64,000 nt of DNA, from contig JAZGTN010000163.1 in the NCBI GenBank assembly GCA_037783415.1, forward strand, positions 248,001 through 312,000, read 5' to 3'. The first letter of the stretch is position 1, and each line of letters opens with the position of its first letter. The DNA comes from Leptasterias polaris (Eukaryota > Echinodermata > Asteroidea > Forcipulatida > Asteriidae). Of this stretch, positions 1-11,562 are shown piece after piece. The translations under genes were made by a program, and so were the position numbers. The notes beneath the pieces were generated by a model. That model made no database searches and was not told where the DNA came from. It was given only the letters and a program-made list of their open reading frames with translations.

Positions 1-194
1 GCACGGCCTATGGCCACTTCAGCCGATTTCGTACGGACGCATCTGATTGGTCAATTTCGTTATATCTATGAATATTCAAACTGAGATGAATATTAAACAT
101 CAAATCCTGTACTGGATGGAGTTTTATGTTGCTTTGATGCTTTGATCATGCACGATCAAAACCAAACACTGAGTGGTGAGAGTGATTGTGTTCA
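1..194. other. No gene recognised
   Basis: No coding, RNA or repeat signal is recognised before the dispersed repeat that starts near 195. Confidence 0.5.
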
Positions 195-1562
195 TGAATA
201 TTTTGACACAAGAAAATACGTATTCAAATTATGGGTACAACTTCACTAAAACTTGTAAATAATTACAAAAAATCGAACGTAAGATTTTATTTCAGAGAGT
301 CCGAGCAACGGAAGCGTGTTTGACAGTGTACAGCGTGTGGGGAGACGTACGTAACACACGGGGCAAATCGTGTAGCTGCATGCATGCCATGACGCGCAGA
401 GTTTCTCTCGGCGGGGCTCAGCACGACGGAAACCCCCTATACCCTAGCCATGCCAAGAGATAGCTGTACCTGGAAGCTCATGAACATGTGGGAGGGGTAG
501 GGAGCCAGACCACCAACTACCTTGTCATTGCGAGTTTGTTAGTCGGTAAACCTCGCTGATCGAATCCGCTGTTTTAAAATCGTTACGTTTCAATGTTCGG
601 TGTACGTTCCTTCCCCCGATTTGGAAATTAAATAAGATTTATGTCAATAAATAGGAATACCACTCTTATATTGACGGTGCAATTAAGTTAAACAATTTGT
701 GAGACAAAAACGAACCCCCCCCCCCAAAAAAAAAAAAAAAAAAAAAACACAAAAAACCAGAGCCCCTGAAGGAACAGGTGAAAAATAAATTACAAATTAA
801 AATGTGAAAAAAAAAATCTCACTCTGAATTTTTTTCCATCTCTCGACACACAAAATTCCAACAAAGTCATTTCGTTTCCTCAAAATATTATTCAATCAAA
901 ATATTATAATTTTGTCACATAAAATTATATTTTTTTTAATTTGTAAACAAAGTTGTGTTTTTCTATGTAGCAAAATAGATTTTTCCTAGAAAATACGTTT
1001 TTGTTCCCTCGAACACGCCTTCTTTCCCCCGAAATACGATTTTGTTACCCAGAAATACGCGTTTGTTCCCTGAAAGATACGCATTCGTTTCCTCGAAATA
1101 TGATTTTGTTCGCACAAAATATAATTTTGTTCGCTCAAAATATGCTTTCGTTCAATAAAAATAAAAATTTTCCACCGAAAGGAGATTTCTTTCCCTAAAA
1201 ACAAGCTTTCGTTTCATCAAAATACGACTTTGAATTAGTTGCCCGAAATATACTTTCATTCGTCCGAAATATGCTTTCGTTCCCTAAATATACGCTCCCG
1301 TTCCTTCGCAATGAGATTTTGTTCCCCAAAATTCCTCTTTCGTTCCGTTAAGATAGCTTTCGAAGCCCTGAAGTCCAATCACACAAATTTGTTAAATTCC
1401 GTTGTGAGGGGCGACTATGAGAGGGGACGAGTTTGTTGTCAGGGGGCGACTTTGCTAGGGGCGAATTTGTAGTTGGTGACTTTGTACATGTTCTTTTTTT
1501 AAATTGGCGACTTTGCTAGGGGGCGAGTTGACTGGTTTCCGTGTCCGTTGTTTATACACACT
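195..1562. repeat. Dispersed repeat R1, copy 1 (uninterrupted)
   Basis: This segment matches 8213-11273 once a 1.7-kb insertion in the latter is removed. Shared landmarks are the block around 285-330, the homopolymer-rich stretch near 715-750, and a common right end just after TTGTTTATACACACTT. Positions 980-1380 are a degenerate array of roughly 22-bp units around TTTCGTTCCCTCGAAATA, which explains the short ORFs on both strands. GTAAATAATTAC (255-266) occurs once here and is duplicated around the insertion in copy 2. No coding capacity or terminal structure is visible, so the element class is unknown. Confidence 0.8.
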
Positions 1563-3040
1563 TACTACACACAATCACTGTAAACACATCGGGTTAAATG
1601 ATTGGAGCGTATCAGTAACTATTCACGGTAGGCATATTTATTTTTATGAGGCAAAACACACATCTTAAACAATTATTATAATAATGCAGTTTAAGATAAG
1701 TTTACTTTATTTCTTTAGTTACTAAACTAATGAAGGAGTTAACACCCACAAAACACACCCACAGATGTCTCAAGCGCAAGCATTCAGTACATTTACAGTA
1801 ACTAAAATTAGTACTACCCTCAGATAAAATGGACTCGTCTTCATGATCGTCGCTACAGCAACCGTAATGTACACTGTGTCCGTACATGAATAAATGAATA
1901 TGTACCGCCGGCGGGTTTCACAAGTCGTTATGACGAAGAGTCAGCAGCCAGCAACTTCGCGCGAGAGCAGTGATCTCGCGAGAGCATTCTTTATTAGGCT
2001 ACAACACCACACGCGACTCGACTCACCGCGACCATCATTAACGACTTGTCAACAAGTCTATGCATAATGAGTATGGCTAGGGCACAGGTGTTCCATATAG
2101 ACTAGTTAGGTCTATGGAAATGGTAGTTATTTATATTAGTTATTTAGTTATTTCTTTGTTATTATACATTCTGATGAATGACTGGAAGAATACACAAGCT
2201 ATAGTACAGAGCAACCAACTCATTTGTTCCCTGTTTCCTTTCATCTTTCAGACTTAATGTAAAACGTACGTGTGTGACGACCCAAAGTCATACCTGGTGT
2301 TACAGATTCGCTCACGGACTCTGCAAATCTTTAATTAGTTGGGCTGAGTTAATTAGTTGATAAATTAATCTGGGGCGCCTAGGTATAATGGTTTGGGATA
2401 TAGGGAAGACATTTCTGAAAAAATCTGAAGATTTCCAGATTTTATTTTGAAAACAAATTTGGTTCGGCCCTAGGCCTAGGCCTATAGTTGCCTTTTTAGT
2501 CTAGAACCTTCGTATAGAATTCGCAAACGGGCTAAAATTATGCAATTGTTGAATTAGTTGGGCAGAGTTAATTAGTGAATAGATTAATTTGGGGCGATGG
2601 CTTGGGATATAAAAAAGCTATTTAGGAAGAATGAACACATTATGAAAACATTGCAATTGGAAACTAGGTATAACACGAGAACTTTTGATTCTGTTTGCAC
2701 TCTCTTTAACGGTCGTTCACAAAGGTTTTTGAAATTTGGTGCAAAAAAAGGCAAATTGTTTTCCTAACAAAAAGGAATAAATCGAAAGACTGTTGACAAT
2801 ATTCTTTTAAGTGCACCAGATTCTCATACTGTGTTCCTCCAACAATATTTTATGGAGAAAAACAGCATGATTTTAACATTTTAAAACCAAATTCAAGAAA
2901 AAATTATATAAAATATTATACACAAACAAGTGAAAAATGAAATTGCAGTTAAAAATGAACCTGTTTCCGCATTATCGCACAAATCATTATCGAATAGTTC
3001 AGTTGTAAAGGTTGTTGGTTTTGTCAAGAAGAACAAATAC
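1563..3040. other. Non-coding stretch, possible P450 copy A intron
   Basis: No exon is recognised on either strand. Two related blocks (2331-2402 and 2550-2611) share TTAGTTGGG, GAGTTAATTAGT, TGGGGCG and TTGGGATATA and look like an old local duplication. If copy A is a live gene this is the start of its first intron; no minus-strand exon 2 with the WKERRR motif is found here. Confidence 0.4.
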
Positions 3041-3395
3041 CTTTAAATCCGTGACGCCTCGCTAAACCTGTTACAAATCTGTCAGAGAAGACATCAGCTT
3101 GCTCATGCAATGCCTTCTTGATGCTGCGTAAATCATTCAGAACAATGAAGAGCTTAGGGCCAAGTCGAACGCTAAACACTTCTCCATACTTTTTGGACCA
3201 TTTGGTGAAAGCAACGTGACTTTGTCCTTTTGTGACGTTGAGTGCACAGCCTACAACTGGCCAACCAGTCGGTCCTGGTGGAAGATTTCCCGGCTGGTGA
3301 ATCCAGTACAGTCCAATGAAGAACACGACGAGGAAGAGAACAGCCGTTTGCCAACCAACCATGTGGAGTAAATCTACGATTTGGTTAGACATCAT
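3041..3395 (-). CDS. Cytochrome P450 (CYP2-type) copy A, exon 1 only
   Basis: Exon 1 of a microsomal P450 monooxygenase on the minus strand: 118 codons plus one base, ending at a GTATTT donor in the same phase 1 as copies B and C. It has an N-terminal hydrophobic anchor (about residues 14-30, VLFLVVFFIGLYW), the proline-rich hinge LPPGPTGWPVVG, and the start of the fold (WSKKYGEVFSVRLGPKLF). Two Met codons stand at the start and the first is used here. Exon 2 is absent from the 3 kb to the window edge, although intron 1 is only 0.4 kb in copy B and 1.3 kb in copy C. The gene either continues outside the window or is a solo exon. Confidence 0.85.
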
Positions 3396-5201
3396 GAGTT
3401 AGTTATTTTATGATTCGGAGTTTTATACACGTTTAAGTCAGTGATACTATTACTATTAGTATGTGGTGTTAAATCTTCCTTCCGCGTAGAAACGAAAGCT
3501 TAATACCAGCTCCGAGCTTAGATATAATGCTTTTATACCACTGGTTGCAGTTACCTCTATGTATGGTGACATTCACCATTCACAGTCTGCGTTTACTATG
3601 AACAACAGTTTAATTGACAAGGTGACGATCGCGGTTTGCACTTTTTTGGTTTTTGTTAACAACATAAGAACCATTTTGTTCAAATCCGGTCATAATTGCA
3701 TGTAATCCTTTACCAGAACCCCACCCCCTTGAGATAGTGTAGTCGTCTATGGGGTTGAGTTCACTATACTAAGAAAATGGTCAAAGTTTGCCAGCAGCAG
3801 TCCCCATTAGATAGCCCGCCAATACGTTTGTACACACCCATTGAAGCATATACAGAGTGTCACCTTTGTACTGTAAACACACAATGCCTTTCCCTTCGAA
3901 CTATGTTTTGTCAGCGACTGTTTGATGTTTGGGTTGTTTTTTCAGAGGTCCAGACATGTAATTTTTACATACTGAGACTGTACAGAAAGAAAAAAATTAA
4001 ATAAATGTACTTTCGTTTGTCCACAATCCTTTTTAGCGACGCTTGAGTGGGATCAAGCTTGTGTTGTTCAAAGCCTTTTGTATTGTTAACTGTAACTGTA
4101 CAGAAGGGAAAAAAAGTATGTAAAAAGACTTTTGGTCTGTGAATAAGTGGAAGTTGGGGGAAGGGATCGGGTGTTAGGGGTGAGGTATGGGATGGGGGGG
4201 TGTGTGATTTTGAAGGGATCAGCTTGAAGTTCTGGTAGTAAAAGCATCTGATTGTAAGCTTTCGAGGATGTGAATCTGTTTACACAGTGAGGGTTTGAGT
4301 TTTGTTGAACAGTGCAATTCTGACAATTTTGTTTTCATAAATTCTTTTCATTTCAAATCAATGTGAAAAATTGTGGTTGATTTCTAATCAAAAAATTTAT
4401 GCCAGAGGCACACCAGCAAACAGGGGGAAGGGGGGTCAGGGATACGCCACTGATTTTTGTTGAATGGTTCTGGAGTGTTTCTGAACGGCAGTGCATAAAA
4501 TATATTAGTTTGATTTTTGGTATGCCTTATAATGTGACTGTACAGAAACAAATATAATATAGCGTGTACAAGACAATTATGCTGTGTGAATGATCGAGTG
4601 GTTCTTTTTGGGGGGGACCGGTTGGGATGGGGGGTGGTGGTGCGTCTGGGGGTATGGGTGATGGGTGGGGTGGGATGTGGATCGGTATGGTGGGGTGAAG
4701 AGAAAGAACAATCCTTCTCTACACCCCCTACCCCACCCGCTTCCCCACCCGCTGCCCCGCCTTCTCCAACAATCAACCAAGACCCCATACACCCATTGCC
4801 CCCTAAACAGAATTAGTTTCCCCATAATTAAATGTGCCTTCCAAAGAGAGCCACACAGCTCTACAGCACAACCAGCTGTTCCAACTTATCGTCTTGATTG
4901 TATATGAATATTTCGCCGATACAAAGAAAACAAGCTGTTACAATGCAAAAGTCAACACAAATTTAATAATTTATTATTGAAATCAAACTAAAATACACTG
5001 TGCGAAAAATGCTGTTCCCGTAAGAGAAAACTTGCCTCGATATGGACTGGAATCCTAGCCATTTCCTCTTGCTCATATCCTGTGGTTTTCCGACAACTCG
5101 TTTAAAGCCCGTTTTGACAAGCGTAATTGCACACCGATTCCCAAACTTACCGCACCTGGAAATAGCTGGAAATGTGCACCACCGTTTCCCATGCATATAG
5201 T
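3396..5201. other. Intergenic, low-complexity patches
   Basis: No gene recognised. CTGTACAGAA recurs near 3976, 4095 and 4537 in related A-rich contexts, suggesting an old degenerate repeat. A G-rich then C-rich tract (4600-4800) creates opposing spurious ORFs. Confidence 0.4.
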
Positions 5202-5640
5202 TATGGAGGTCGAAAAGTGGACATCTGCTTTCCAGCTTTCTAATTATGAAAAAACGGATGGAACGGTTTTTTCTGGTGCATTTTTCTACTTTACTGCTTT
5301 TTGTCCCCCTGAAAAGTAGATTGAGCATTTTCGTAGTTTTATGGAGGTCGAAAGGTGGACATCTGCTTTCTAGCTTTCTAAATTATGAAAAACCAAATTG
5401 AATGTTTTTTTTCTGGTGCTTTTTTCGACTTTTCTGCTTTTCGTCCTCCTGAAAAGTAGATTAAATATTTTCGTAGTATCCATTTTTTTACTTTTTACTT
5501 TTCAGTTTCAAGGACAGTAGGTTTTAAATATTTACCTACACTTACGGTCGAAAAGTGGACATTTGTCTTTTGGGTTTCCTAGAAGCAGAAAAGCAGGTTG
5601 AACGTTTTAGATAAATCTATTTTTCTACTTTTCTGCTAGC
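5202..5640. repeat. Degenerate tandem repeat, about 138-bp unit
   Basis: Two adjacent units, starting near 5202 and 5340, share TATGGAGGTCGAAA, GTGGACATCTGCTTT, TTTTTTCTGGTGC and CCTGAAAAGTAGATT. A third, more diverged unit follows near 5545-5640. Confidence 0.7.
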
Positions 5641-5959
5641 CACAAGGCAGATTGTAGGGTCGGTAGGTCGATTTTTTTTTTCTTGGATTATGGGTATTGT
5701 ATTTGGGAATATAAACTCTTTTTTGATGTTAAAATAAGCCCAAACTCAAAATATTTATAAACACAGGGGGTTGGTAATTGCTTTATATTCAATATATAGT
5801 TTTCCCCTGTTTCGAAAATTTTCGACCAAATTCTTTGAGATTTTTAGTGAAAATGTTGAACCCCCCCCCCCCCCCCCCCCCGCCAAGTTTTGGTCACGAC
5901 GCAAATGACAGTCGGTCGAACGAGGACAACAAAACTTTTGTTTTCCAAAATGCCGACCT
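5641..5959. other. Unassigned stretch with a C homopolymer
   Basis: AT-rich sequence containing a run of about 20 C residues near 5862-5881. Nothing else recognised. Confidence 0.4.
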
Positions 5960-6289
5960 AAAGCAATTGGTCCTACGTCACTAACACACGCCGATTTTGC
6001 TTTCCCACTAATAACAAGCGTTGACTCAAAATTGAGTACCGACATAAAACCAATGTGGTAATGCCAACTTAAAGCCAACATTGGTTTCCTACGTCGGAAA
6101 CCAACACAATGCCATTAAAACCAAGGTTGGTTCCACATTGATCGCTAACAATGAACCAATGTGATACATGCTGACATAAAGCCAACATTCGTTCTTAGTT
6201 GGCAACTAACACAAAGCCGATATTACTTTTCCACTTATAACCAACATTGGCTCCACATTGAGTTCCGGCGAAAACCCATTTAAGCCAAC
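5960..6289. repeat. Degenerate array of ACATTGGTT-type motifs
   Basis: Variants of CCAACATTGGTT, ACCAATGTG and AAAGCCAACATT recur about every 30-60 bp, with intervening GTTCCACATTGA blocks. It looks like a decayed short-period repeat. No coding signal. Confidence 0.55.
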
Positions 6290-6700
6290 TTAAGCCGACC
6301 TAGAGCTAGATAGATACCATCGGTGCAGGCTTGATTGATGGCTGTGGCTTTCCCACCATCTGACACGTTTGGCACGTCTTGAAGAATTCCCACGACATCT
6401 TGATGACACGTAGGCCAATAAAGTGAGCCACGACTCAACCAGAGTATCGCGAGCAATTCTCAATATCTCATCACGGTAACACAGAGGAATAACAATTTGA
6501 TGAACAATACTCCATCCTTCATCAGCTGTTCTCTGATGTGTAGGTCTCCATTTCGTCATTAACACGCCACACTTGACGTAATAGCATTCCGGAACCCCTT
6601 GAGCCTCTTTCTCGGAACACGCTGTCTGGGTGAGCTTCTTCAAATCCGGGTCCGCTTTCTGCTTCTCTTTCAGCGAGGATCAGCTAAACAAAGCATCTTG
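6290..6700 (-). mobile_element. Gypsy-type integrase fragment, decayed
   Basis: The minus-strand ORF has the N-terminal integrase context of Metaviridae pol (YYVKCGVLMTKWRP, then VHQIVIPLCYRDEILRIA). The expected HHCC zinc-finger end follows only in another frame (TCQTCQMVGKPQ). The frame changes and absence of LTRs or neighbouring pol domains mark a dead fragment. Confidence 0.75.
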
Positions 6701-6994
6701 AGATACTCCCTTCTTTCCTTCTAAATCATTGAAAACAAGTTTCAACCAGCCAAACACAGAGTCCTCCTCTATAGGTACTGACTCTGCTACCTATTAGGTT
6801 TGTAAGAAAGACCTACAGTCTAACTGCCATGCATACCTCACGGTATACAGGAAACGTTAAAGACACCACCGCACTGTGGAGTAGAGGATTTCACTGTTCC
6901 AAAGTATGCATAGAATGAGTGCAACGACTAGTTATAAAAGATCTAGACATTGCATACACTCGGCATGAAGGGAAGACAAATTTAAAAATATACG

Positions 6995-7400
6995 AAGCTA
7001 AGTTTTGGTCATTTTATGAAAAGTATTGTATGGAGGAGGCACAAGAAGAATGAAAAAAAAATAGGGGGTGGTTGGGGACGCTTGATGTGGTGCATGAGTC
7101 CTGATTAAGTTCATTTCTAAGTGTAACATTAAAATAACTTGTGACCAGATGTAGTCCACGAAACCTGACTTACTCCGCGAAACCTGATTTATTACACTGA
7201 AGGTCATTTTACAAAAGGGAAATATGATGATGTGAAAAACAAGGACCTGTACCCGGATTTAGTCTGCGAAACCTGACTTATTCCATGAAACCTGACTTAC
7301 TACACGGAACCTGAGGTTCTGATGGTCATTTTAGATAAGGGAAATATGAACTGTAACCGGATTTAGTCTGCGAAACCTGACTTTCTCCACGAAGGTTCTA
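6995..7400. repeat. Tandem repeat, about 121-bp unit
   Basis: GGTCATTTTA plus AAGGGAAATATGA recurs at 7202 and 7323. Between the copies are clustered variants of CGAAACCTGACTTA (near 7155, 7175, 7266, 7285 and 7370). Confidence 0.65.
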
Positions 7401-7934
7401 GAAAGGGGAAAGTAAAAAGTTTGAAAACAAAGAATACACATTAACAACTTTGAATTTAAAAAATAAATGGGACAGGGAAGGGGGTTGAGTTTGGTTTTAG
7501 TCAGTATGTAAAGCCGAAAATTTAAAGTACTTATAACCACCTCTTTTAGAAAAAATAAAACATGAAAAAAGCACGACTCGTCAGGTGCAGTGTGCTTTGA
7601 GGCTTGGCAGGTTTCGTCTCATGAGACTGCACTACCTGCCTGTTAAGTATTTTATACAAATTTATAATGGGGATGGGGAGAGAATAAAACTGTTAGTGAA
7701 CAAAACTGGTAAAAAAACCGAAACAAAACAAAAGCTAAAAAAGTAATCAGATAAACTACTTGATGAGTTTGATGAGTAAGCTTACCTTGAAATGTTTCCT
7801 AAATTCGTGTGAACTTGTCCTCATCATGGAAGGCCTCACATATTCTTTGGGAATCGTTGTGTATCTTCAGGTTTCACGTTTCTTCAGGAAATGTTGCAAT
7901 CTTTGTGCTTGTGTGCAACGTCGCGTTGTTCCGT
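7401..7934. other. Intergenic
   Basis: No gene, RNA or repeat recognised. Confidence 0.4.
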
Positions 7935-8090
7935 TTAAAGGGACACACCGGCTTCGTTGGGCTATTTTGGCTACAAAATAGACTAAAACATGACTCCAGA
8001 GGTCTTCCAGGAATTGAGAAGAACGGTTCCTAAAAGAAACCATCAATTTTGGTAGTTTTTGAGCATTTTTCAAAAAAACGAAGGTCACAT

Positions 8091-8126
8091 GGGTTATCCG
8101 AACCACTTTTTTGGTTCGGATAACCC
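8091..8126. repeat. Perfect hairpin, 14-bp arms
   Basis: GGGTTATCCGAACC (8091-8104) and its exact complement (8113-8126) are separated by an 8-nt loop. It lies about 150 bp inside the left end of the TTAA element. Confidence 0.8.
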
Positions 8127-9048
8127 TCGTGATCTTCGGAGTTAGTTTTACTTCCAGCCGTATAAAAACTAATTACTACACCGAATTCAACTCTGTTTTT
8201 TAACAAGAATTAATGAGTATTTGACAAACAAAAATACGTATTCAAATTATGGATACAAGTTGTAAATAATTACGGAAGCCGGATAGTGCCAGGAAATAAG
8301 AAGTGAAATATTTTTTCATGAGCGCGATAATATTTTTTTTGTACCATTTATCTGGCGACCGCCACTTATTATCCGGCGGCCGCCACATAATTATCTGGCG
8401 GCCGCCACATAATAATCTGTACCACACGTTCTTTATTTTGCGGATTTTAAGAGGACGGGTCATAGGATTCAGGGGGGGGGGGGGGGGTTAAGAGGACATA
8501 TCATAGGAACCAGGGGAGTAAAGAGGAAAGCTCATAGGTTCCGGGGGGGGGGGGGGGGGGGGTTAGAGGACAGGTCGTAGGATCATCGGGGGGGGGGGGG
8601 GGGGGGTGTTAAGAGGTAAAGTCATAGGATCATGGGAGAGTGGGGTAAGAGGCGTGTCATAGGAATGGGGGGGGGGGGGGGGGTTAAGAGGACAGGTCAT
8701 AGGATCCGGGGTGGGTTAAGGGCATGTCATAGGATCATAATTGGGGGGGGGGGGGAGTGAGAGGACATGACTTTGGTGTCTCTATGGATCACTCCCCCCT
8801 TCTCTTACCCACCCCCCCCCCCCCCCCATGATCCTATGCCATGTCATCTTACCCCCTGGATCCTATGACCTGTCCTCTTAACCCCCCCATTCCTATGACA
8901 CGCCTCTTACCCTCACCCCCCCATGATCCTATGACTTTACCTCTTAACCCCCCCCCCCCCCCCCCCGATGACCCTGCGACCTGTCCTCTAACCGCCCCCC
9001 CCCCCCCGGAACCTATGAGCTTTCCTCTGTACTCCCCTGGTTCCTATC

Positions 9049-9577
9049 GGGTGCGTTCGATTAGCTTCCCCGGGTCGACCCCGGTCTGCTCATCCGGGTG
9101 AGCCCCTAACCATGAGCTAATCGAACGCCAACTTCCCCCAGCATTCACACCGATGCATCTTGGGACAGCCGACCGGAACTACTTCCATTTTGTGCCGTAT
9201 GTCAGATACTTTCCGTGGATTCACGAAAACATCGTAAAATAATTATTCTCAAGGTAAAACTGCAACATTAAACAATTTGTACAACCCCACAGTGATACAA
9301 AGGTACCCGGCTTCGAATAAAAAATACTTATTGCTCAACGCTGTTGTAATGGCGAAAATGAGTGTCAAACTTCCTAAAATGTCCCGCTGAATTACAAACA
9401 AAATGGTGGCCATTGAGAAAGTTTTTCGCCGTAACGTCATGAACCCGCCCCAAGTGACCCGCTCCACAAGCAGGGCACTTGGGGCTGACCCGGGTGAGCC
9501 CCGCGAATGACGTCAAAGCTATTCGAACGCACCGGGGGAAGACCTGGGTCGACCCGGGAAGCTAATCGAACGCACCC
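9049..9577. mobile_element. MITE nested in the foldback right arm
   Basis: Inverted termini GGGTGCGTTCGATTAGC then CCCGGGTCGACCC match over about 34 bp at both ends. It interrupts the right foldback arm between GGTTCCTAT and ATGTCCTCTT, which are nearly contiguous in the complementary left arm. No ORF with known similarity and no clear target duplication; superfamily unassigned. Confidence 0.7.
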
Positions 9578-9678
9578 AACATGTCCTCTTAACCCCCCCC
9601 CCCCCCCCCCCCCCCTGAATCCTATGACCCGTCCTCTTAAAATCCGCAAAATAAAGAACGTGTGGTACAGATTATTAT

Positions 9679-9888
9679 GTGGCGGCCGCCGGATAATAAG
9701 TGGCGGCCGCCGGATAATTAAGTGGCGGCCGCCGGATAATAAGTGGCGGCCGCCGGATAATTAAGTGGCGGCCGCCGGATAATAAGTGGCGGCCGCCGGA
9801 TAATTAAGTGGCGGCCGCCGGATAATAAGTGGCGGCACCACTTAATTAAGTGGCGGCCGCCAGATAATAAGTGGCGGCCGCCAGATAA
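9679..9888. repeat. Ten 21/22-bp units with NotI sites
   Basis: GTGGCGGCCGCCGGATAATAA alternates with a 22-bp form ending ATAATTAA. Most units contain GCGGCCGC. The same unit occurs only about three times in the left foldback arm (8349-8412), so the right arm has expanded. One unit is damaged (GTGGCGGCACCAC). Confidence 0.85.
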
Positions 9889-11562
9889 ATGGTACAAAAA
9901 AATATTATCGCGCTCATGAAAAAATATTTCACTTCTTATTTCCTGGCACTATCCGGCTTCCGTAAATAATACAAAAAGTCGAACGTAAGATTTTATTTCA
10001 GAGAGTCCGAGCAACGGAAGCGTGTCTTACAGTGCACAGCGTGGGGGCAACTACACGTAACACGGGGCAGTCGTGTCGCTTGCGAGCAGAGAGTATCTCG
10101 GCAGTGCTAGCAACGGAAACCCACTAACCAAGAGATAGCTGTACCTGGAAGCTCATGAACATATGCGAGGGGTAGGGAGCCAGACCACCAACTACGTTGT
10201 AGTTATCGCGGGTTTGCTAGTCGGTACACCTCGCTGATCGAATCCGTTGTTTCAAAATCGCAACTTTTCAATGCTCTGTGTACTTTCCTTGACCCGATTT
10301 GTACCGAATTTCTTGGTAATTAAATAAGATTTATGTCAATACATAGGACTACCACTTTTATATTGGCGGTACAATTAGTTTAAACAAAATTCGTGACAAA
10401 CAATTCCAAAAAACGAGCCCCCCCAAAAAAAAAAAACAAAAAAAAACGGAGCCCTGATGATCTGATGAAGGGACAAGTGAAAAAGAAATTAAAATTAAAA
10501 GGTGGGAACAAAAAACCTCACTCGAAATTTCTATTGCATCCCTCGACACACAAAATTCCAACAAAATCATTTCATTTCTTCAAAATATTATTTAATCCGA
10601 TGAAAATATAATTTTGTCTCACAAAAAATTATTTTTCAATTTGTGAACGCAGTGTGTTTTTCTAGGTAACGAAATGAGATTGTTTCTAGAAAATAGGTTC
10701 TCGTTCCCTTGAACACGCTTTCTTTCCCTTGAACACGCTTTCTTTCCCCCGAACTACAATATTAAGTTCCCCAGAAATACGCTTTCGTTCCCTGAAGATA
10801 CGCATTAGTTTCCTCGAAATATGATTTTGTTCGCTCGAAATATGCTTTCCTTCCTCAAAATACGCTTTCTTTCCCTCGAAAGGAGATTTCGTTCCTTAAA
10901 AAAAAGCTTTCGATTTTTACGACTTTGAATTTATTGCCCGAAATATACTTTCATTCACCCGAAATATGCTTTCGCTCTCTAAAAATACGCTATCGTTCTC
11001 TCGCTATGAGATTTTGTTCTCCAGAATTCCTCTTTCGTTCCCTCAAGATAGCTAATTTTGTTCCCTCAAGATAGCTTTCGTTCCCCTGAAGTCCAATCAC
11101 ACCAATTTGTTACATTCCTTTGTGATGTGAGGGGCGACTTTGAGAGGGGACGAGTTTGTATGTGAGCGGGCGACTTTGCTAGGGGGCGACTTTGTAGTTG
11201 GGGACTTTGTAATTGGCGAGTTTGCTGGGGGCGAGTTGACTGGTTTCCGTGTCCGTTGTTTATACACACTTTCAGATGGATAACGTGGACTGGATCCTCA
11301 TGCCTTGTCGTAGTAAAACACTTACATAAACAGAGCACCAGTCTACTTGCAACATTGCATATCATGTGTCCTGTAAATTTGACACTTGCAACGGCTGGAA
11401 AAGCGTATACGGTGACCTTTGACCGCTTTTGTTTTTTTCGGTCATTTCTCGTTAATTACGTGATATTTTTGTATTACAAAAATATAAAAACCATCTAGAA
11501 ATAATTGTCTTTGATTCTACATGACTAAATTACGTAAACAGGTAACCGGTGTGTCCCTTTAA

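Larger units (their letters stand above)
8274..9961. mobile_element. Foldback element, nearly full-length palindrome
   Basis: It begins GGAAGCCGGATAGTGCC and ends with the inverted GGCACTATCCGGCTTCC. The arms stay complementary through a NotI-rich array and long G-run/C-run units (TTAAGAGGACAGGTCATAGG plus a G run on the left; complements on the right) to a centre near 8780. GTAAATAATTAC (8262-8273) and GTAAATAATAC (9962-9972) flank it; the uninterrupted R1 copy has this motif once, at 255-266. No coding capacity. Long internally repetitive arms with a target duplication of about 9-12 bp resemble FB/Galileo or MULE-like foldback elements; the superfamily is inferred. Confidence 0.8.
8213..11273. 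repeat. Dispersed repeat R1, copy 2 (interrupted)
   Basis: Same family as 195-1562. Homology runs 8213-8273, is broken by the foldback element, and resumes at 9962-11273. It includes the TTTCGTTCCCTCGAAATA array (10680-11090) and ends at the same TTGTTTATACACACTT landmark. Confidence 0.8.
7935..11562. mobile_element. TTAA-flanked element with AGGGACACACCGG ends
   Basis: The boundaries are TTAA (7935-7938) plus AGGGACACACCGG, and the inverted CCGGTGTGTCCCT plus TTAA (11559-11562). A TTAA target duplication fits piggyBac-type or Kolobok-type transposition. The termini resemble those of the hairpin MITE at 42.5 kb (AGGGACACGTTGCC). No transposase is present. The body holds repeat R1 copy 2, itself interrupted by a foldback element, so this is a non-autonomous composite at least four layers deep. 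Confidence 0.65.

Noticed and set aside
985..1472. ORFs on both strands with FPRN/FRSL-like repeats
   Set aside because: By-products of the TTTCGTTCCCTCGAAATA array in R1.
4384..4907. Pro/His-rich overlapping ORFs
   Set aside because: They come from a G-rich/C-rich low-complexity tract read on both strands.
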